Assembly: GCF_015864955.1 (NCBI RefSeq)
Contig: NZ_JADYWE010000001.1
Location: 372,001 to 436,000, forward strand
Direction of reading: 5' to 3'
From: Salinibacterium sp. NK8237
Lineage (GTDB): Bacteria; Actinomycetota; Actinomycetes; Actinomycetales; Microbacteriaceae
Length of the DNA: 64,000 nucleotides
Of the stretch, positions 17,191 to 27,736 are shown one piece after another (positions within the stretch are counted from its first letter, which is position 1; each line of letters opens with the position of its first letter). Under the pieces are notes generated by a model that was given only the letters and a program-made list of their open reading frames with translations, was not told where the DNA came from and did no database searches. The translations under genes were made by a program, and so were the position numbers.

Positions 17191-20007
17191 TTAGACCAGC
17201 GAACGCAATACGTACTGAAGGATGCCACCGTTGCGGTAGTAGTCAGCTTCACCGGGAGTATCGATGCGAAGCTTCGCATCGAACTCGATCGTCGCCTTGC
17301 CCTCGGGCGAGTGAGCGGTCGGTTCGGCCACTACATGCAGAGTGCCCGGGATGCGGTCGTCGTTGAGCTCTTCGACGCCCGAGATGCTGATGCTCTCGGT
17401 ACCGTCAAGTCCCAATGATTCCCAGCTCTGACCTTCAGGGAACTGCAGCGGCAGAACGCCCATTCCGATGAGGTTCGAGCGGTGAATACGCTCGAAGCTC
17501 TCGCAAATTACGGCCTTGACACCGAGCAGGCTTGTTCCCTTGGCTGCCCAGTCACGCGACGAACCCGAGCCGTACTCTTTGCCACCAAGAACGACGAGCG
17601 GAGTTTCCTCGGCTGCATAGTTCTGAGCTGCGTCGTAGATGAACGACTGCTCAGCATCCGGCGTGGTGAAGTCACGAGTGTAACCACCCTCAACGCCATC
17701 GAGAAGCTGGTTGCGAAGACGGATGTTGGCGAAAGTTCCGCGAATCATCACTTCGTGGTTTCCCCGACGCGAACCGTAGGAGTTGAAGTCCTTGCGGTCG
17801 ATGCCGTGCTCCGCGAGGTAGATACCAGCGGGGCTGTCACCCTTGATCGAACCAGCGGGGCTAATGTGGTCTGTCGTGACCGAGTCACCCAGCTTGGCGA
17901 GAACGCGAGCACCCGTGATGGAGCTGACCGGAGTGATCTCCATGGTCATTCCCTCGAAGTACGGGGGCTTGCGCACGTAGGTCGACTTGTCATCCCACTC
18001 GAAAGTGGAACCAGTCGGTGTCGGAAGGTTCTGCCAGCGCTCGTCACCGTCAAAGACACCCGCATACTCGTGGGTGAACATTTCACGGTCAATCGACGAA
18101 TCAATCGTCGCCTGAACCTCGGCGGCGTCTGGCCAGATGTCCTTCAGGAAGACGTCGTTACCTGCCTGGTCTTGGCCAAGTGCGTCGTTGTCGAAGTCGA
18201 AGTTCATTGTTCCGGCAAGGGCGTAAGCGATAACCAGGGGCGGGCTCGCGAGGTAGTTCATCTTCACGTCGGGGTTGATACGACCCTCGAAGTTACGGTT
18301 ACCCGAGAGCACTGCAGTGACGGCGAGATCGTTCTCATTGATCGCGGTGGAGATTTCATCTTCCAAAGGACCAGAGTTGCCGATACAGGTAGTGCAGCCA
18401 TAGCCGACTGTGTAGAAACCAAGCGCTTCAAGCGACTCGTCGAGGCCCGACTTCTCGTAGTAGTCCGTAACTACTTTGGAACCGGGAGCGAGTGTGGTCT
18501 TGACCCACGGCTTCGACTTGAGTCCCTTTGCGGCCGCGTTGCGAGCCAAGAGGCCAGCAGCAAGCATCACTGAAGGGTTAGAAGTGTTCGTGCACGACGT
18601 GATTGCAGCAATCGCAACGGAACCGTGGTCGATCGTGAACGACTCTCCGCCGTCGACATTCACCGAGGTCGGCTGCGAGACCGTCAGCGGTGGGTGACTC
18701 GCGTGGATTGTCGAGGGCATGTGTGCCCAGTCCTCGTCCTGCGGAGTAGTTCCGCTGGGGTCGGATGCGGGGAAGGATCCCTCAACGGCTGCGTCAACCT
18801 TGGTGTGATCCGTTGCCGCATAGTTGTTGAGATCGATTTCGAACTGGCTCTTCGCCTTGGTGAGCTCGATGCGGTCCTGCGGGCGCTTCGGTCCAGCGAT
18901 CGACGGAACGACGGTACCGAGATCCATTTCGATGTATTCGCTGTAGTTGGGCTCGATGCTCGGGTCGTGCCAGAGCTTCTGAAGCTTTGCGTACGCTTCG
19001 ACGAGTTCGACCTGCTCTTCGCTGCGGCCGGTGAGGCGCAGGTAGTCAAGGGTCACGTCGTCGATGGGGAACATCGCGGCAGTAGAACCGAACTCGGGGC
19101 TCATGTTTCCGATAGTTGCACGGTTGGCGAGCGGCACTGCGCCGACTCCCTCACCGTAGAACTCAACGAACTTGCCGACGACGCCGTGCTGGCGCAACAT
19201 TTGCGTGATCGTAAGCACAACGTCGGTCGCAGTGACGCCGGCGGGGATCGTGCCGTTGAGCTTGAAACCGACGACCTTAGGGATGAGCATCGAAACGGGC
19301 TGGCCGAGCATTGCTGCCTCGGCTTCGATTCCGCCGACGCCCCATCCGAGCACTCCGAGGCCGTTGACCATCGTGGTGTGTGAGTCGGTGCCGACGAGAG
19401 TGTCCGGGAATGCCCGAGTCTTGCCGTCAACTTCACGCGTGTAGGTGACCCGCGCAAGGTGCTCAATGTTGACCTGGTGAACGATTCCGGTTCCGGGAGG
19501 GACAACCTTGAAGTCGTCGAACGCGCTCTGGCCCCAACGAAGGAACTGGTAGCGCTCGCCATTGCGCTCGTACTCAAGCTCAACGTTGCGCTCAAGCGCA
19601 TTGTCCGAACCGAAGAGGTCGGCGATGACCGAGTGATCAATCACGAGCTCTGCAGGCGCGAGCGGGTTGATCTTGGTGGGGTCTCCCCCGAGTTCAGCAA
19701 CGGCCTCACGCATCGTGGCGAGGTCAACGATGCACGGAACGCCAGTGAAGTCCTGCATGACAACGCGTGCCGGTGTGAACTGGATCTCGGTGTCGGGGTC
19801 TGCGCTGGGCACCCACGATCCGAGGGACTCGATTTGCGACTTCGTGACGTTCTTTCCGTCTTCTGTACGCAACAGGTTCTCGAGCAGAACCTTGAGGCTA
19901 AACGGTAGCTTTTCGTATCCCGCTACCTTGTCGATACGGAACACTTCATAGTCGGACGAACCGACTGTGAGGGTGTCTTTCGACCCAAAACTATTGACTG
20001 TCGACAC
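17191..20007 (-). CDS. acnA: aconitate hydratase A
   Basis: The 938-residue aconitase isomerises citrate to isocitrate in the TCA cycle. The 4Fe-4S ligands appear in [11 protein letters not shown] and the [11 protein letters not shown] block, and the swivel domain has [22 protein letters not shown]. It belongs to the AcnA/IRP1-like long form, so RNA binding as apo-enzyme is possible but not shown. The frame allows ATG 20013, but AGGGAG abuts that codon; GTG 20007 has the correct spacing and yields the usual [12 protein letters not shown] start. An 18-bp palindrome lies about 110-130 bases upstream. Confidence 0.95.
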   Translation of the reverse strand: MSTVNSFGSKDTLTVGSSDYEVFRIDKVAGYEKLPFSLKVLLENLLRTEDGKNVTKSQIESLGSWVPSADPDTEIQFTPARVVMQDFTGVPCIVDLATMREAVAELGGDPTKINPLAPAELVIDHSVIADLFGSDNALERNVELEYERNGERYQFLRWGQSAFDDFKVVPPGTGIVHQVNIEHLARVTYTREVDGKTRAFPDTLVGTDSHTTMVNGLGVLGWGVGGIEAEAAMLGQPVSMLIPKVVGFKLNGTIPAGVTATDVVLTITQMLRQHGVVGKFVEFYGEGVGAVPLANRATIGNMSPEFGSTAAMFPIDDVTLDYLRLTGRSEEQVELVEAYAKLQKLWHDPSIEPNYSEYIEMDLGTVVPSIAGPKRPQDRIELTKAKSQFEIDLNNYAATDHTKVDAAVEGSFPASDPSGTTPQDEDWAHMPSTIHASHPPLTVSQPTSVNVDGGESFTIDHGSVAIAAITSCTNTSNPSVMLAAGLLARNAAAKGLKSKPWVKTTLAPGSKVVTDYYEKSGLDESLEALGFYTVGYGCTTCIGNSGPLEDEISTAINENDLAVTAVLSGNRNFEGRINPDVKMNYLASPPLVIAYALAGTMNFDFDNDALGQDQAGNDVFLKDIWPDAAEVQATIDSSIDREMFTHEYAGVFDGDERWQNLPTPTGSTFEWDDKSTYVRKPPYFEGMTMEITPVSSITGARVLAKLGDSVTTDHISPAGSIKGDSPAGIYLAEHGIDRKDFNSYGSRRGNHEVMIRGTFANIRLRNQLLDGVEGGYTRDFTTPDAEQSFIYDAAQNYAAEETPLVVLGGKEYGSGSSRDWAAKGTSLLGVKAVICESFERIHRSNLIGMGVLPLQFPEGQSWESLGLDGTESISISGVEELNDDRIPGTLHVVAEPTAHSPEGKATIEFDAKLRIDTPGEADYYRNGGILQYVLRSLV

Positions 20008-20118
20008 TGTCATCTCCCTTGCTACGGTTCTTCAATCCTTGCGCGGAGCGTGCGCTGCATCCAGCAAGGCAAGCCTAAGGCTGAATCGCAAAAAACGCGC
20101 TGCGATCGCGGCCAAAAG

Positions 20119-20136
20119 TATCTTGACGTCGAGATA
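20119..20136. promoter_or_regulatory. palindromic operator-like site upstream of acnA
   Basis: TATCT-T-GACGTC-G-AGATA is an 18-bp inverted repeat with a single mismatched pair, centred on GACGTC, about 112 bases before acnA. It abuts an AT-rich stretch (AAATATA on plus) that could be a -10 region for minus-strand transcription. The form suggests a dimeric repressor site; the protein is unknown. Confidence 0.5.
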
Positions 20137-20188
20137 AATATACACCATCGTCATCCGGCCGCCTCGACGCCACGGCGATGACGAAGAA

Positions 20189-20920
20189 CTACTTGGACGC
20201 CGTGTGGCCGTAAGCGGTGCGCATAAGAAGCCAGGTAACCCACAACACTCCCGCATAAAGCGGAACACCGAGCAAGAGCTTCATCGTTGCTAACGCTTGA
20301 GTTGCCTCGGCGAAGTAGAGCGGAAGCTCAATTCCCAGTCGCACGGAAAACAGGCCAGCCCACAGCACGGTGGCAATCAAGGCAACACGGAACTTCGCCT
20401 TGTCTTCTCGCCAATCAGCTGCAGTCGGCACCAGCAAAGCCGCGATAAGACCAACCAGCGGGCGGCGCGCAATAACACTCACCACAATCGCAACGAGGAA
20501 GACAGCGTTGATCACGAAACCGAGCAGGAAGTTGTCTTCAGCGCGGCCAGTAACAAGCGCAAGGCCCGCAGAGAGAGCGACACCAACGACGCCGACCAGC
20601 GCAGAGGACACTGGAGTTCTCGTCGCGAGTCGAACAGCCACGAAGCCCAACGCAACGATTACGGGTGCCACGACAGATGCGACCAGTTCTTGAGTGATCG
20701 TGAAGATCACCAAGAACGCGAGCCCGGGCAGAATGGACTCAACCAAGCCGCGCACACCACCCATCGCCGCCAGTAGAGCGCCCGACGTTGGAGCCTCCCC
20801 TGGGGCAACATGACCTACGGCCGAACGACGCGCTGCGGCCGCGAGTGCTTCGCGAACTGTCGGATCCGCGGTCACCTGATCATCATCAGATTCGCTCGAC
20901 GGCCCGTCGACTGAACTCAC
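20189..20920 (-). CDS. DUF3159 family membrane protein
   Basis: The 243-residue protein belongs to DUF3159, a small actinobacterial membrane family. A polar N-terminus (residues 1-50) precedes about six hydrophobic segments, with motifs GLVESILPGLAFLVIF and RRPLVGLIAALLVPTAADWRED typical of the family. Function is unknown. It is the third gene of dut-DUF3710-DUF3159, with a 4-base ATGA overlap to DUF3710, so the three are translationally coupled. Confidence 0.8.
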   Translation of the reverse strand: MSSVDGPSSESDDDQVTADPTVREALAAAARRSAVGHVAPGEAPTSGALLAAMGGVRGLVESILPGLAFLVIFTITQELVASVVAPVIVALGFVAVRLATRTPVSSALVGVVGVALSAGLALVTGRAEDNFLLGFVINAVFLVAIVVSVIARRPLVGLIAALLVPTAADWREDKAKFRVALIATVLWAGLFSVRLGIELPLYFAEATQALATMKLLLGVPLYAGVLWVTWLLMRTAYGHTASK

Positions 20921-21525
20921 GCCTGAGATTCCTTCTCGCCCGTTGCCGGCATGTGCAACGGGATGAGGTCGCGAGGGGGCATCGGCGTCGTGCCGCGAAT
21001 GACGACGATCGAGCGGAATAGATCCTCGATCTTGGTAGCTGCTTCCTGGCTCGTCAGAGCTTCACCGGCGATTACTCCCCGCAGGAACCAGCGCGGACCG
21101 TCTACTCCAACGAACCGGGCGATGCGCTTCTCGCCGGGCTTGCCAGCGACAGGAATCTCGGCAAAAACCTCAGGACCAAACGGGCCATCTGAGACCTTCG
21201 TTGTGCCGCCCTGCGTGTGAACTTGGTCAATGATCTGCTGACGAATCTCGTGCCAAAGCCCGCTCGACCGCGGGGCCGCAAAGGGTTGGATCTGAAGCGT
21301 CGAACCGGCGTAGTCAAGTCCAACCGCAACAACGCGCTTGCTAGCTTCCTCAACTTCTAGTCGCAAGTGCAACTCTTGACGCGGAAGAATCTTCACTCCA
21401 CCGAGGTCAACGTAGGGGCGAACGGCATTTGCCTCGCTCTCGTCGAGAGGACCATCGGTCGCGCGGTTCTCCGGTGCCGACTTCGGGTGATCCTGCGGCT
21501 GATCGGATTCAGTAGTGTCGCTCAC
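20917..21525 (-). CDS. DUF3710 family protein
   Basis: A 202-residue soluble protein of the actinobacterial DUF3710 family, recognised by YVDLGGVKILPRQELHLRLEVEE, LQIQPFAAPRSSGLWHEIRQQI and RFVGVDGPRWFLRGVIAG. The N-terminus is acidic and Pro-rich. The function is unknown. It starts inside the dut stop codon region (4-base overlap) and ends inside the DUF3159 start, forming a compact operon conserved across actinobacteria. Confidence 0.85.
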   Translation of the reverse strand: MSDTTESDQPQDHPKSAPENRATDGPLDESEANAVRPYVDLGGVKILPRQELHLRLEVEEASKRVVAVGLDYAGSTLQIQPFAAPRSSGLWHEIRQQIIDQVHTQGGTTKVSDGPFGPEVFAEIPVAGKPGEKRIARFVGVDGPRWFLRGVIAGEALTSQEAATKIEDLFRSIVVIRGTTPMPPRDLIPLHMPATGEKESQA

Positions 21526-21986
21526 GAAGTGGCTCCTTGTTGTGTTGATTCTGCGCGGTATCCCGTCGAACCGAAGCCCGACTCACCACGATGACTTCCA
21601 GGAAGGGTAGAAACGGGAATGAATCTAGCCCGAGAAACGGGCATAACGATCATTTGCGCGATCCTATCGCCCGGGGCGATCTCAAAAGTGGATGAACTAT
21701 CAGTGTTCAACAACGTAACGCGGATTTCGCCTCGGTAGCCAGCATCCACAGTTCCCGGGCTATTGACGACAGTGATGCCGTGGCGGGCTGCAAGACCACT
21801 GCGAGGCACCACGAACGCCACGTAGCCGTCGGGCAGAGCGATCGTCACCCCCGTTGCGACGGTGTCTCGTTGGCCGGGCGCGAGGGTGTAACTGCCTGCC
21901 GAATACAGGTCAGCCCCAGCGTCACCCGGATGCGCGTATACAGGCGTCTGGCCTGCTGAGATGAGCACCTCTACGTTGTCAATCAC
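21522..21986 (-). CDS. dut: dUTP diphosphatase (dUTPase)
   Basis: The 154-residue trimeric dUTPase hydrolyses dUTP to dUMP and PPi, keeping uracil out of DNA and supplying thymidylate synthesis. All five motifs are visible: DAGADLYS, PRSGLAARHG, NSPGTVDAGYRGE with the catalytic Asp, RIAQMIVMPV, and a glycine-rich C-terminal arm RGESGFGSTG. It heads the dut-DUF3710-DUF3159 operon and is divergent from the DUF3093 gene over about 70 bases. Confidence 0.95.
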   Translation of the reverse strand: MIDNVEVLISAGQTPVYAHPGDAGADLYSAGSYTLAPGQRDTVATGVTIALPDGYVAFVVPRSGLAARHGITVVNSPGTVDAGYRGEIRVTLLNTDSSSTFEIAPGDRIAQMIVMPVSRARFIPVSTLPGSHRGESGFGSTGYRAESTQQGATS

Positions 21987-22055
21987 GAGTCGAGGCTAGT
22001 GCAGATACGCCGTCGGCCCGAAACGCCCGACGCAAAATCAGTGTGTAATGGATGA

Positions 22056-22511
22056 GTGACTTACTACCGTGAACGCTTGTGGCCCACAGCGTGGCTTTAC
22101 ATCAGCACCGCACTCATCATTCCGGCGAGCATTTTGGTGTTCCTGCCGATCAATATTTTTGTGGGATACATCACCGCAGCAGTGCTCTATATCGGGATCG
22201 TGCTGTTCCTGCTGTGGTCTGCACCGACGATCTCGGTAGACGACAAAGAACTTCGTGCAGGAAGCGCTCGACTGCCGATCGCCATTATCGGCGAAGTGAC
22301 GAGCTACAACGGGGATGAAGCGACTCTCGAACGCGGGCAGCGACTGGATGCGCGTGCCTGGCTGATGATCCGAGGATGGGTCTCGCCAGTTGTCAAACTT
22401 GAGGTACTCGATGAGAGCGACCCGACACCGTATTGGTTGTTGTCGAGTCGCACTCCCGAATTGCTTGCTGGAGCGATCGCGCAGTCTAGGCTGCGCACTC
22501 CAGGCAAATAG
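22056..22511 (+). CDS. DUF3093 family membrane protein
   Basis: The 151-residue protein has two adjacent membrane helices near the N-terminus (residues about 13-60), followed by a soluble domain with VDDKELRAGSARLPIAIIGEV and RAWLMIRGWVSPVVKLEV, the DUF3093 signature. Function is unknown. The start is GTG 22056 (MTYYRERLWPT). Its 3' end overlaps the convergent DUF4193 gene by 26 bases. The dut/DUF3093/DUF4193 grouping is conserved in actinobacteria, including M. tuberculosis. Confidence 0.8.
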   Translation: MTYYRERLWPTAWLYISTALIIPASILVFLPINIFVGYITAAVLYIGIVLFLLWSAPTISVDDKELRAGSARLPIAIIGEVTSYNGDEATLERGQRLDARAWLMIRGWVSPVVKLEVLDESDPTPYWLLSSRTPELLAGAIAQSRLRTPGK

Positions 22512-22779
22512 CGCCCAGCTTGGTTGTGTGGTCCACCTGCGAGCGGTGCTTCACGAGGAAGCAGCTCACGCAAGTGAATTCGTCCGCCTGAGGAGGCAGA
22601 ACGACCACATCGAGGTCCAGGTCAGAAAGGTCTGCGCCGGCGAGCTCAAAGTTCGCCGGGTTGTCTGAATCGTCGACGTCAACCGAGCCCGACATTTTGT
22701 CAGGAACACGCTCTTTAAGAGCCTCGATCGACTCAGAGTCGTCGTCGGTCTTACGAGGTGCGTCGTAGTCGGTGGCCAT
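22486..22779 (-). CDS. DUF4193 family zinc-ribbon protein
   Basis: A 97-residue acidic protein ending in a CVSC...CLEC zinc-ribbon pair, matching DUF4193 (MATDYDAPRKTDDDSESIEALKERV beginning). ATG 22779 is preferred over 22785 because family members start MATDYD. The protein could bind RNA polymerase or nucleic acid, but no function is established. The gene is divergent from sepH and overlaps the end of the DUF3093 gene. Confidence 0.85.
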   Translation of the reverse strand: MATDYDAPRKTDDDSESIEALKERVPDKMSGSVDVDDSDNPANFELAGADLSDLDLDVVVLPPQADEFTCVSCFLVKHRSQVDHTTKLGAICLECAA

Positions 22780-22978
22780 GCCCATCCACTTCTGTTTTAC
22801 GTTGAATCACCGGAATCGGCGGGCACAGTCTCCATGAAAGCGAAGCGAATTGCAAACCGCCGATTCTGCATCACTGTGCAGCGCCTGTGATAACTGTTCA
22901 CTGAGGCGTGTTATTCCCAAGAAAACCACCCAATGCGTGCGACCCTAAAGGGAATCGTCAGGGCTGGAGAAGTTCACT

Positions 22979-23989
22979 ATGGAAGACCTTCGGGTAATCG
23001 AAGTACAAGACGGTGCGCTGATCGTGTCGAGCACCGATGGAACACGTTTCCGTCTCGCCGTTGACAACGTTTTGCAATCCCGTCTGCGACAGAGTCGCGC
23101 CCAAACCGGCAGCGGCCCCAAGCTTGCTCCGCGAGAGATTCAGGCACATATCCGGGCTGGAATGTCAGCTCAGGATGTTGCAAGTCTCACGGGCGCTGAC
23201 ATCGACTACATCGAGCGATTCGAAGGGCCGGTCGTCGCCGAACGCGAGTTTGTTGTGAAGTCTGCGCTCAGCGTCCCGGTGCATGTCGCTGGCGAAACCG
23301 ACTCGCTGACGTCGTCACGCACGTTCGGATCAGCCATTCGCGAACGCCTTGTTGACCTCAATGCGGCCGACGAACGCTGGGCTAGCTGGAAAGATCCTGA
23401 GAATGGTTGGATCGTCAAGCTTTCATTTAGCTCTAACAGCATCGATCACGACGCGCGTTGGAAATACGACCCTAAGCGTCAATCGCTTGCGCCCCTCAAC
23501 AACGAGGCGAAGACCCTCTCCCAGCAGGGCGAATCCACCGGTGCTCTTATTCCTCGACTTCGAGCGGTGTCGCCAGCAGAAGGGGCTCAGGATGCGGCGC
23601 GCTTCGACAGCGGCGCGTTCGACGTAGACGAACTCCATGACGAGCCTTCTCCGATCACGCCAGCTGAGCTTCCCGTGATGCGCGACCGCAGCGCCGATGT
23701 CGGCGTCGGCAACCAGACCGCCGATTTGCTCGATGCACTGCGCCGTCGCCGCGGCGAACGTGAACCAGCGAATTTCACGGCAGCCGAAGAAGAATCCGGG
23801 TCCACGAGTGATCCTGAGCCCTCAATGCGCTTGCTCAATCCTCCCGCTGCGGAACAGCGCCGCGACGCGCCGGCACCGCCACAAACGACCGCGCCGCAGC
23901 CGACTGCAAAGTCACGTCGGCGTCGCGTCGCTATGCCGAGCTGGGACGACATCGTTTTCGGCACGAAGCCCGACGAAGACCCCGCCTAG
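22979..23989 (+). CDS. sepH: septation protein SepH
   Basis: The 336-residue protein has the SepH N-terminal domain (DUF3071): MEDLRVIEVQDGALIVSSTDG, a helix-turn-helix-like segment around SAQDVASLTGADIDYIERFEGPVVAERE, and a long disordered C-terminal half rich in Asp, Glu, Pro and Arg. In Streptomyces and mycobacteria SepH binds FtsZ and stimulates its assembly at division sites. GGAGAAG lies upstream of the ATG. Its stop overlaps the stop of the convergent phosphodiesterase gene by 4 bases. Confidence 0.9.
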   Translation: MEDLRVIEVQDGALIVSSTDGTRFRLAVDNVLQSRLRQSRAQTGSGPKLAPREIQAHIRAGMSAQDVASLTGADIDYIERFEGPVVAEREFVVKSALSVPVHVAGETDSLTSSRTFGSAIRERLVDLNAADERWASWKDPENGWIVKLSFSSNSIDHDARWKYDPKRQSLAPLNNEAKTLSQQGESTGALIPRLRAVSPAEGAQDAARFDSGAFDVDELHDEPSPITPAELPVMRDRSADVGVGNQTADLLDALRRRRGEREPANFTAAEEESGSTSDPEPSMRLLNPPAAEQRRDAPAPPQTTAPQPTAKSRRRRVAMPSWDDIVFGTKPDEDPA

Positions 23990-25125
23990 CGAGCGAAAGC
24001 ACCAAACTTCAATAACGGAACGCGAAGCTCCTCGTCGGACCACGATCCGTGTTGTCCGACCATCTTCCTGCCAGAGTTATTGCTAACACGGGAGTCGTAA
24101 TAAGCGACGCCTTTACGTGCGGCAACGACAATGTCGCCAATGCGCGCAGCCACCTCAGGGGCAACCTCTCCGAACCAACCAGCGGCAATAGCGTCCTCTC
24201 GACTCGTGACCCACGCACGCTGCCCCTCCGCGTGTTGCCAACGATCGAGCACAGCTGCCCGCTCTGTGAGGGTGAGTGCTGACGAAAGATGAAGCTGGAG
24301 GCAGCGCGGCTCTCCCGCGATATGCGCGATTCCCTCAAGCAGCTCTGGCGCGGTGTCGAAAAGGATGTGCGACTCGTGGGGGACGTCGATCATGCCGTGA
24401 TCGGCAGTGACCAAAAGTCCCTGATCGGCGGCAAGATCCCTCACTGCGCTGGCGAGCGCAGAGTCGAGAGACTCGAGCGCGTGCGTCCACTGCGTCGATT
24501 GCCAACCATTGGCATGCCCCGCCATGTCAAGCTCTGGAGCATAGACGTAGGTTAGCGACGGTTCCGTGCTCGAATGACCGACCGCCACGGCTACACGAAG
24601 CCGCTCCGCAAGCGAGCCCGCAGCGACGTATCGGGCGCCGCGCAACACCGCCTGAGTGAAACCGGAGTCGCGATAGCGGGCTGCACCTACGGCCACCGCA
24701 GTGAAACCGCGTTCGGTAGCGCGTTCGAAGATCGTTGGAACCCGCTGCCAGGTCAACGGATCTATACGAGAATCCCATCCGGATAGCTGATTGAGAACGC
24801 GATCATTGAGCGGATCGAGAACGCTGTAGCCCACCAGCCCGTGCTGCCCTGCTCGTGCGCCCGTCGTCAGGCTCGCGATGGCAACTGCCGTCGTAGTGGG
24901 AAAACCCGACTGAATAATGGAGTTCTTGGAGAAGGCTCCGGCCAAAGTTCTGGCATGCCCCAATCGCGCCTTAAGGTTGTGGGCCCCGAGTCCGTCAACG
25001 AGCAAAACGATGGCGTGACGAACGGGAGGCAAGCTCAGTCGATTCTCCTCGCCCGCAATTGCCTGAAAGGAACTTGACAACACATCGGTTAGGTTCGCTG
25101 AGTCTGGGTTGAGCGCCGGTAACAT
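23986..25125 (-). CDS. type I phosphodiesterase / nucleotide pyrophosphatase family protein
   Basis: The 379-residue protein belongs to the alkaline-phosphatase superfamily. Metal ligands and the nucleophile are visible in LLVDGLGAHN, SGFPTTTAVAIASLTTG (catalytic Thr), YAPELDMAGHANG, VTADHGMIDVP and VGQHGSWSDEE. No signal peptide is evident, so it may act in the cytoplasm. The substrate is unknown; nucleotide or phosphodiester bonds are the family norm. It is divergent from the topoisomerase subunit A gene with only 12 bases between start codons, and this neighbour pair is frequent in actinobacteria. Confidence 0.85.
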   Translation of the reverse strand: MLPALNPDSANLTDVLSSSFQAIAGEENRLSLPPVRHAIVLLVDGLGAHNLKARLGHARTLAGAFSKNSIIQSGFPTTTAVAIASLTTGARAGQHGLVGYSVLDPLNDRVLNQLSGWDSRIDPLTWQRVPTIFERATERGFTAVAVGAARYRDSGFTQAVLRGARYVAAGSLAERLRVAVAVGHSSTEPSLTYVYAPELDMAGHANGWQSTQWTHALESLDSALASAVRDLAADQGLLVTADHGMIDVPHESHILFDTAPELLEGIAHIAGEPRCLQLHLSSALTLTERAAVLDRWQHAEGQRAWVTSREDAIAAGWFGEVAPEVAARIGDIVVAARKGVAYYDSRVSNNSGRKMVGQHGSWSDEELRVPLLKFGAFAR

Positions 25126-25137
25126 TAGGGCAATCCT

Positions 25138-27597
25138 ATGGCTACTCCCACTAAACCCACCCCAGACTCCCCTGCCGGCGAACGCATTGAAGACATCGAT
25201 GTCACGACCGAGATGCAGGGCTCATTTTTGGAGTACGCGTACTCCGTCATCTATTCGCGCGCACTCCCCGATGCCCGCGACGGCCTAAAACCCGTTCAAC
25301 GTCGCATTCTTTACCAGATGAGCGAAATGGGACTGCGGCCCGAAAAGGGTCACGTCAAGTCTTCGCGCGTGGTCGGCGACGTTATGGGAAAGCTTCACCC
25401 CCACGGTGATGCCTCCATTTACGACGCCATGGTGCGCCTGACTCAGAGTTTCATCCTGCGGGTGCCGCTCATCGACGGCCACGGCAACTTTGGTTCGCTG
25501 GATGACGGCCCGGCAGCACCGCGATACACCGAAGCGCGCCTGCAGGCGTCCGCGATCGCGATGACGGACGATCTCGATGAAGACGTTGTCGACTTCGTGC
25601 CGAACTACGACAATTCCACAACCCAGCCCGAGGTCCTTCCTGCGGCCTTCCCGAATCTTTTGGTGAATGGCGCGAGCGGTATCGCTGTCGGCATGGCCAC
25701 CAACATGGCTCCGCACAACCTCGTCGAGGTCGTGGGGGCAGCGCGGCACCTGCTGGCTCACCCCGACGCAACGCTCGAAGAACTCATGCAGTTCGTGCCC
25801 GGCCCCGACCTCCCCACCGGCGGCAGAATCATCGGCCTCAGCGGCGTGAAAGACGCCTACGCTAATGGCCGTGGTGCCTTCAAGACCCGCGCCACTGTGG
25901 CGGTGGAGTCGATCACGGCCCGCAAGATGGGTCTCGTGGTCACCGAGTTGCCATACTTGGTCGGCCCCGAACGCGTTATTGAGAAAATCAAAGACGGCGT
26001 CAACAACAAGAAGATCGTTGGCATCTCTGACGTTACTGACCTCACCGACCGAAATCACGGGCTGCGTCTCGTTATCGGCATCAAAACCGGCTTCAGCCCG
26101 GATGCTGTGCTCGAGCAGCTTTACCGTTTGACTCCGCTCGAAGATAACTTCAGCATTAACGCCGTGACGCTCGTCGACGGTCGCCCTCAGACCCTCGGCC
26201 TGAAGGCGCTCCTAGAGGTCTTCTTGAAGCACCGTTTGCAGGTCGTCACGCGTCGCAGCAAGTTCCGTCTTGCTCGTCACCTCGAACGCCTGCACTTGGT
26301 TGAAGGCTTGCTCATTGCAATCGTTGACATCGACGAAGTCATACAGGTCATTCGCCAGAGTGACGACAGCGATCAGGCTCGCACGCGCCTGCGCGAAGTC
26401 TTTGATCTGAGCGAATTGCAAGCCGAGTACATTCTCGAGCTGCGCCTGCGCCGCCTCACCAAATTCAGCCGCATTGAGCTGGAAGCCGAGGCAGAGAAGC
26501 TTCGGGCCGAGATCGCTCGACTTCAGGCCTTGCTCGCCGATGACACTCTCATCCGAGCACTCGTCGGAAACGAACTCGACGCCGTGGCGGAGAAATTTGG
26601 AACCCCGCGACGCACGCTGCTGACAGAAGCTCCTGCCTCCATCGCCACAACATCACGTGCAGCTGCGCGCAAGAACCAGCCTGTGCTTGAGATCGCCGAC
26701 GAGCCGTGCCTGGTGCTGCTCTCGACAACGGGACGAATCATTCGCGTCGGAATCAGCGAGGGCGACACCGTTTTGGCCGGGTCGCGTCGATCGAAGCACG
26801 ACGCTATCCGTTCGCGCGTGACAACGACAAGCCGCACTGAGATCGGTGCGATCACCAACCGCGGCCGACTCATCCGCTTTACTGCAATAGACCTGCCCAA
26901 CGTGCCGACGAGTTCTGTTCAGCTCGGTGCCGGCGCCAAGATTAGCGAGTACTTAACACTCGACAAGAAAGAGCGTGTGTTGGCGATTGTGTCGCTTGAG
27001 AGTGACCAGCCCATTGCTCTCGCTACCCGCCAAGGAACCGTCAAACGCGTCACACCGGGCGTCTGGCCGTCAAAACCGGACTTCGAGATTATCTCACTCA
27101 AGCCGGGAGACGAACTCGTGGGTGCGGCTCACAGCGCCGACGACGCAGAACTAACGTTTGTCACCTCCGACACCCAGCTGCTGCACTTTGCGGCCTCAGC
27201 TGTGCGCCCACAGGGGCTCAGCGCGGGCGGCATGGCTGGTGTGCGGGTCAACGCTGGTGCCGAAGTGATCTTCTTCGACGCACTGGATGCGGACTCTGAA
27301 AACGTCGCTGTCACGATCTCGGGCTCGAGCGTCACCATCCCGGGCACAGATCCTGGTCGGGTGAAGCTCAGCGAGTTTTCTCAGTTCCCGGCCAAGGGTC
27401 GCGGCACAGGTGGAGTTCGCGCCCATTCGCTGCTCAAGGGCGAAGACGTACTCACTCTCGCCTGGGTTGGCGCTGTGCCAGCAACGGCCGTCGGACTGGA
27501 TGGTGCCGTGCGCCAACTCCCGACCGAACGCACCAAGCGAGACGGCTCGGGTATACCGCTCGACAGCGTCATCGGATCCATCGGCACTACGCCGTAG
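25138..27597 (+). CDS. parC: DNA topoisomerase (ATP-hydrolysing) subunit A, ParC/GyrA-like
   Basis: The 819-residue subunit has the breakage-reunion domain with [43 protein letters not shown], and the catalytic Tyr in [12 protein letters not shown] long coiled-coil/gate region (about 350-480) and a C-terminal beta-pinwheel follow. No GyrA box (QRRGGKG) is visible, so it is the topoisomerase IV-type enzyme rather than gyrase. With the B subunit at 27737-29815 it decatenates or relaxes DNA. The short spacing to the divergent gene suggests a leaderless or nearly leaderless mRNA. Confidence 0.88.
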   Translation: MATPTKPTPDSPAGERIEDIDVTTEMQGSFLEYAYSVIYSRALPDARDGLKPVQRRILYQMSEMGLRPEKGHVKSSRVVGDVMGKLHPHGDASIYDAMVRLTQSFILRVPLIDGHGNFGSLDDGPAAPRYTEARLQASAIAMTDDLDEDVVDFVPNYDNSTTQPEVLPAAFPNLLVNGASGIAVGMATNMAPHNLVEVVGAARHLLAHPDATLEELMQFVPGPDLPTGGRIIGLSGVKDAYANGRGAFKTRATVAVESITARKMGLVVTELPYLVGPERVIEKIKDGVNNKKIVGISDVTDLTDRNHGLRLVIGIKTGFSPDAVLEQLYRLTPLEDNFSINAVTLVDGRPQTLGLKALLEVFLKHRLQVVTRRSKFRLARHLERLHLVEGLLIAIVDIDEVIQVIRQSDDSDQARTRLREVFDLSELQAEYILELRLRRLTKFSRIELEAEAEKLRAEIARLQALLADDTLIRALVGNELDAVAEKFGTPRRTLLTEAPASIATTSRAAARKNQPVLEIADEPCLVLLSTTGRIIRVGISEGDTVLAGSRRSKHDAIRSRVTTTSRTEIGAITNRGRLIRFTAIDLPNVPTSSVQLGAGAKISEYLTLDKKERVLAIVSLESDQPIALATRQGTVKRVTPGVWPSKPDFEIISLKPGDELVGAAHSADDAELTFVTSDTQLLHFAASAVRPQGLSAGGMAGVRVNAGAEVIFFDALDADSENVAVTISGSSVTIPGTDPGRVKLSEFSQFPAKGRGTGGVRAHSLLKGEDVLTLAWVGAVPATAVGLDGAVRQLPTERTKRDGSGIPLDSVIGSIGTTP

Positions 27598-27639
27598 GAT
27601 CGCGGCTCTTAGCGGCACCGAACACAGCCGCACAGCCGA

Positions 27640-27676
27640 GAGGGCTGCCACCCGATTGATTCAGATGGCAGCCCTC
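27640..27676. terminator. inverted repeat between convergent topoisomerase genes
   Basis: GAGGGCTGCCA (27640-27650) and TGGCAGCCCTC (27666-27676) form a perfect 11-bp stem with a 15-base loop in the convergent gap. No T-tract follows, so it may be a weak or bidirectional terminator. Confidence 0.65.
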
Positions 27677-27736
27677 ACGCTGCTTCATCCGTCCTCGGCG
27701 CCTCGGCGTCGACGACGCCCCGCATCCGCTTGGCCG

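Noticed and set aside
17482..19383. Plus-strand ORFs of 252-363 codons opposite aconitase
   Set aside because: The minus strand encodes a full aconitase with all motifs; the plus frames have no recognisable domain and reflect high-GC antisense openness.
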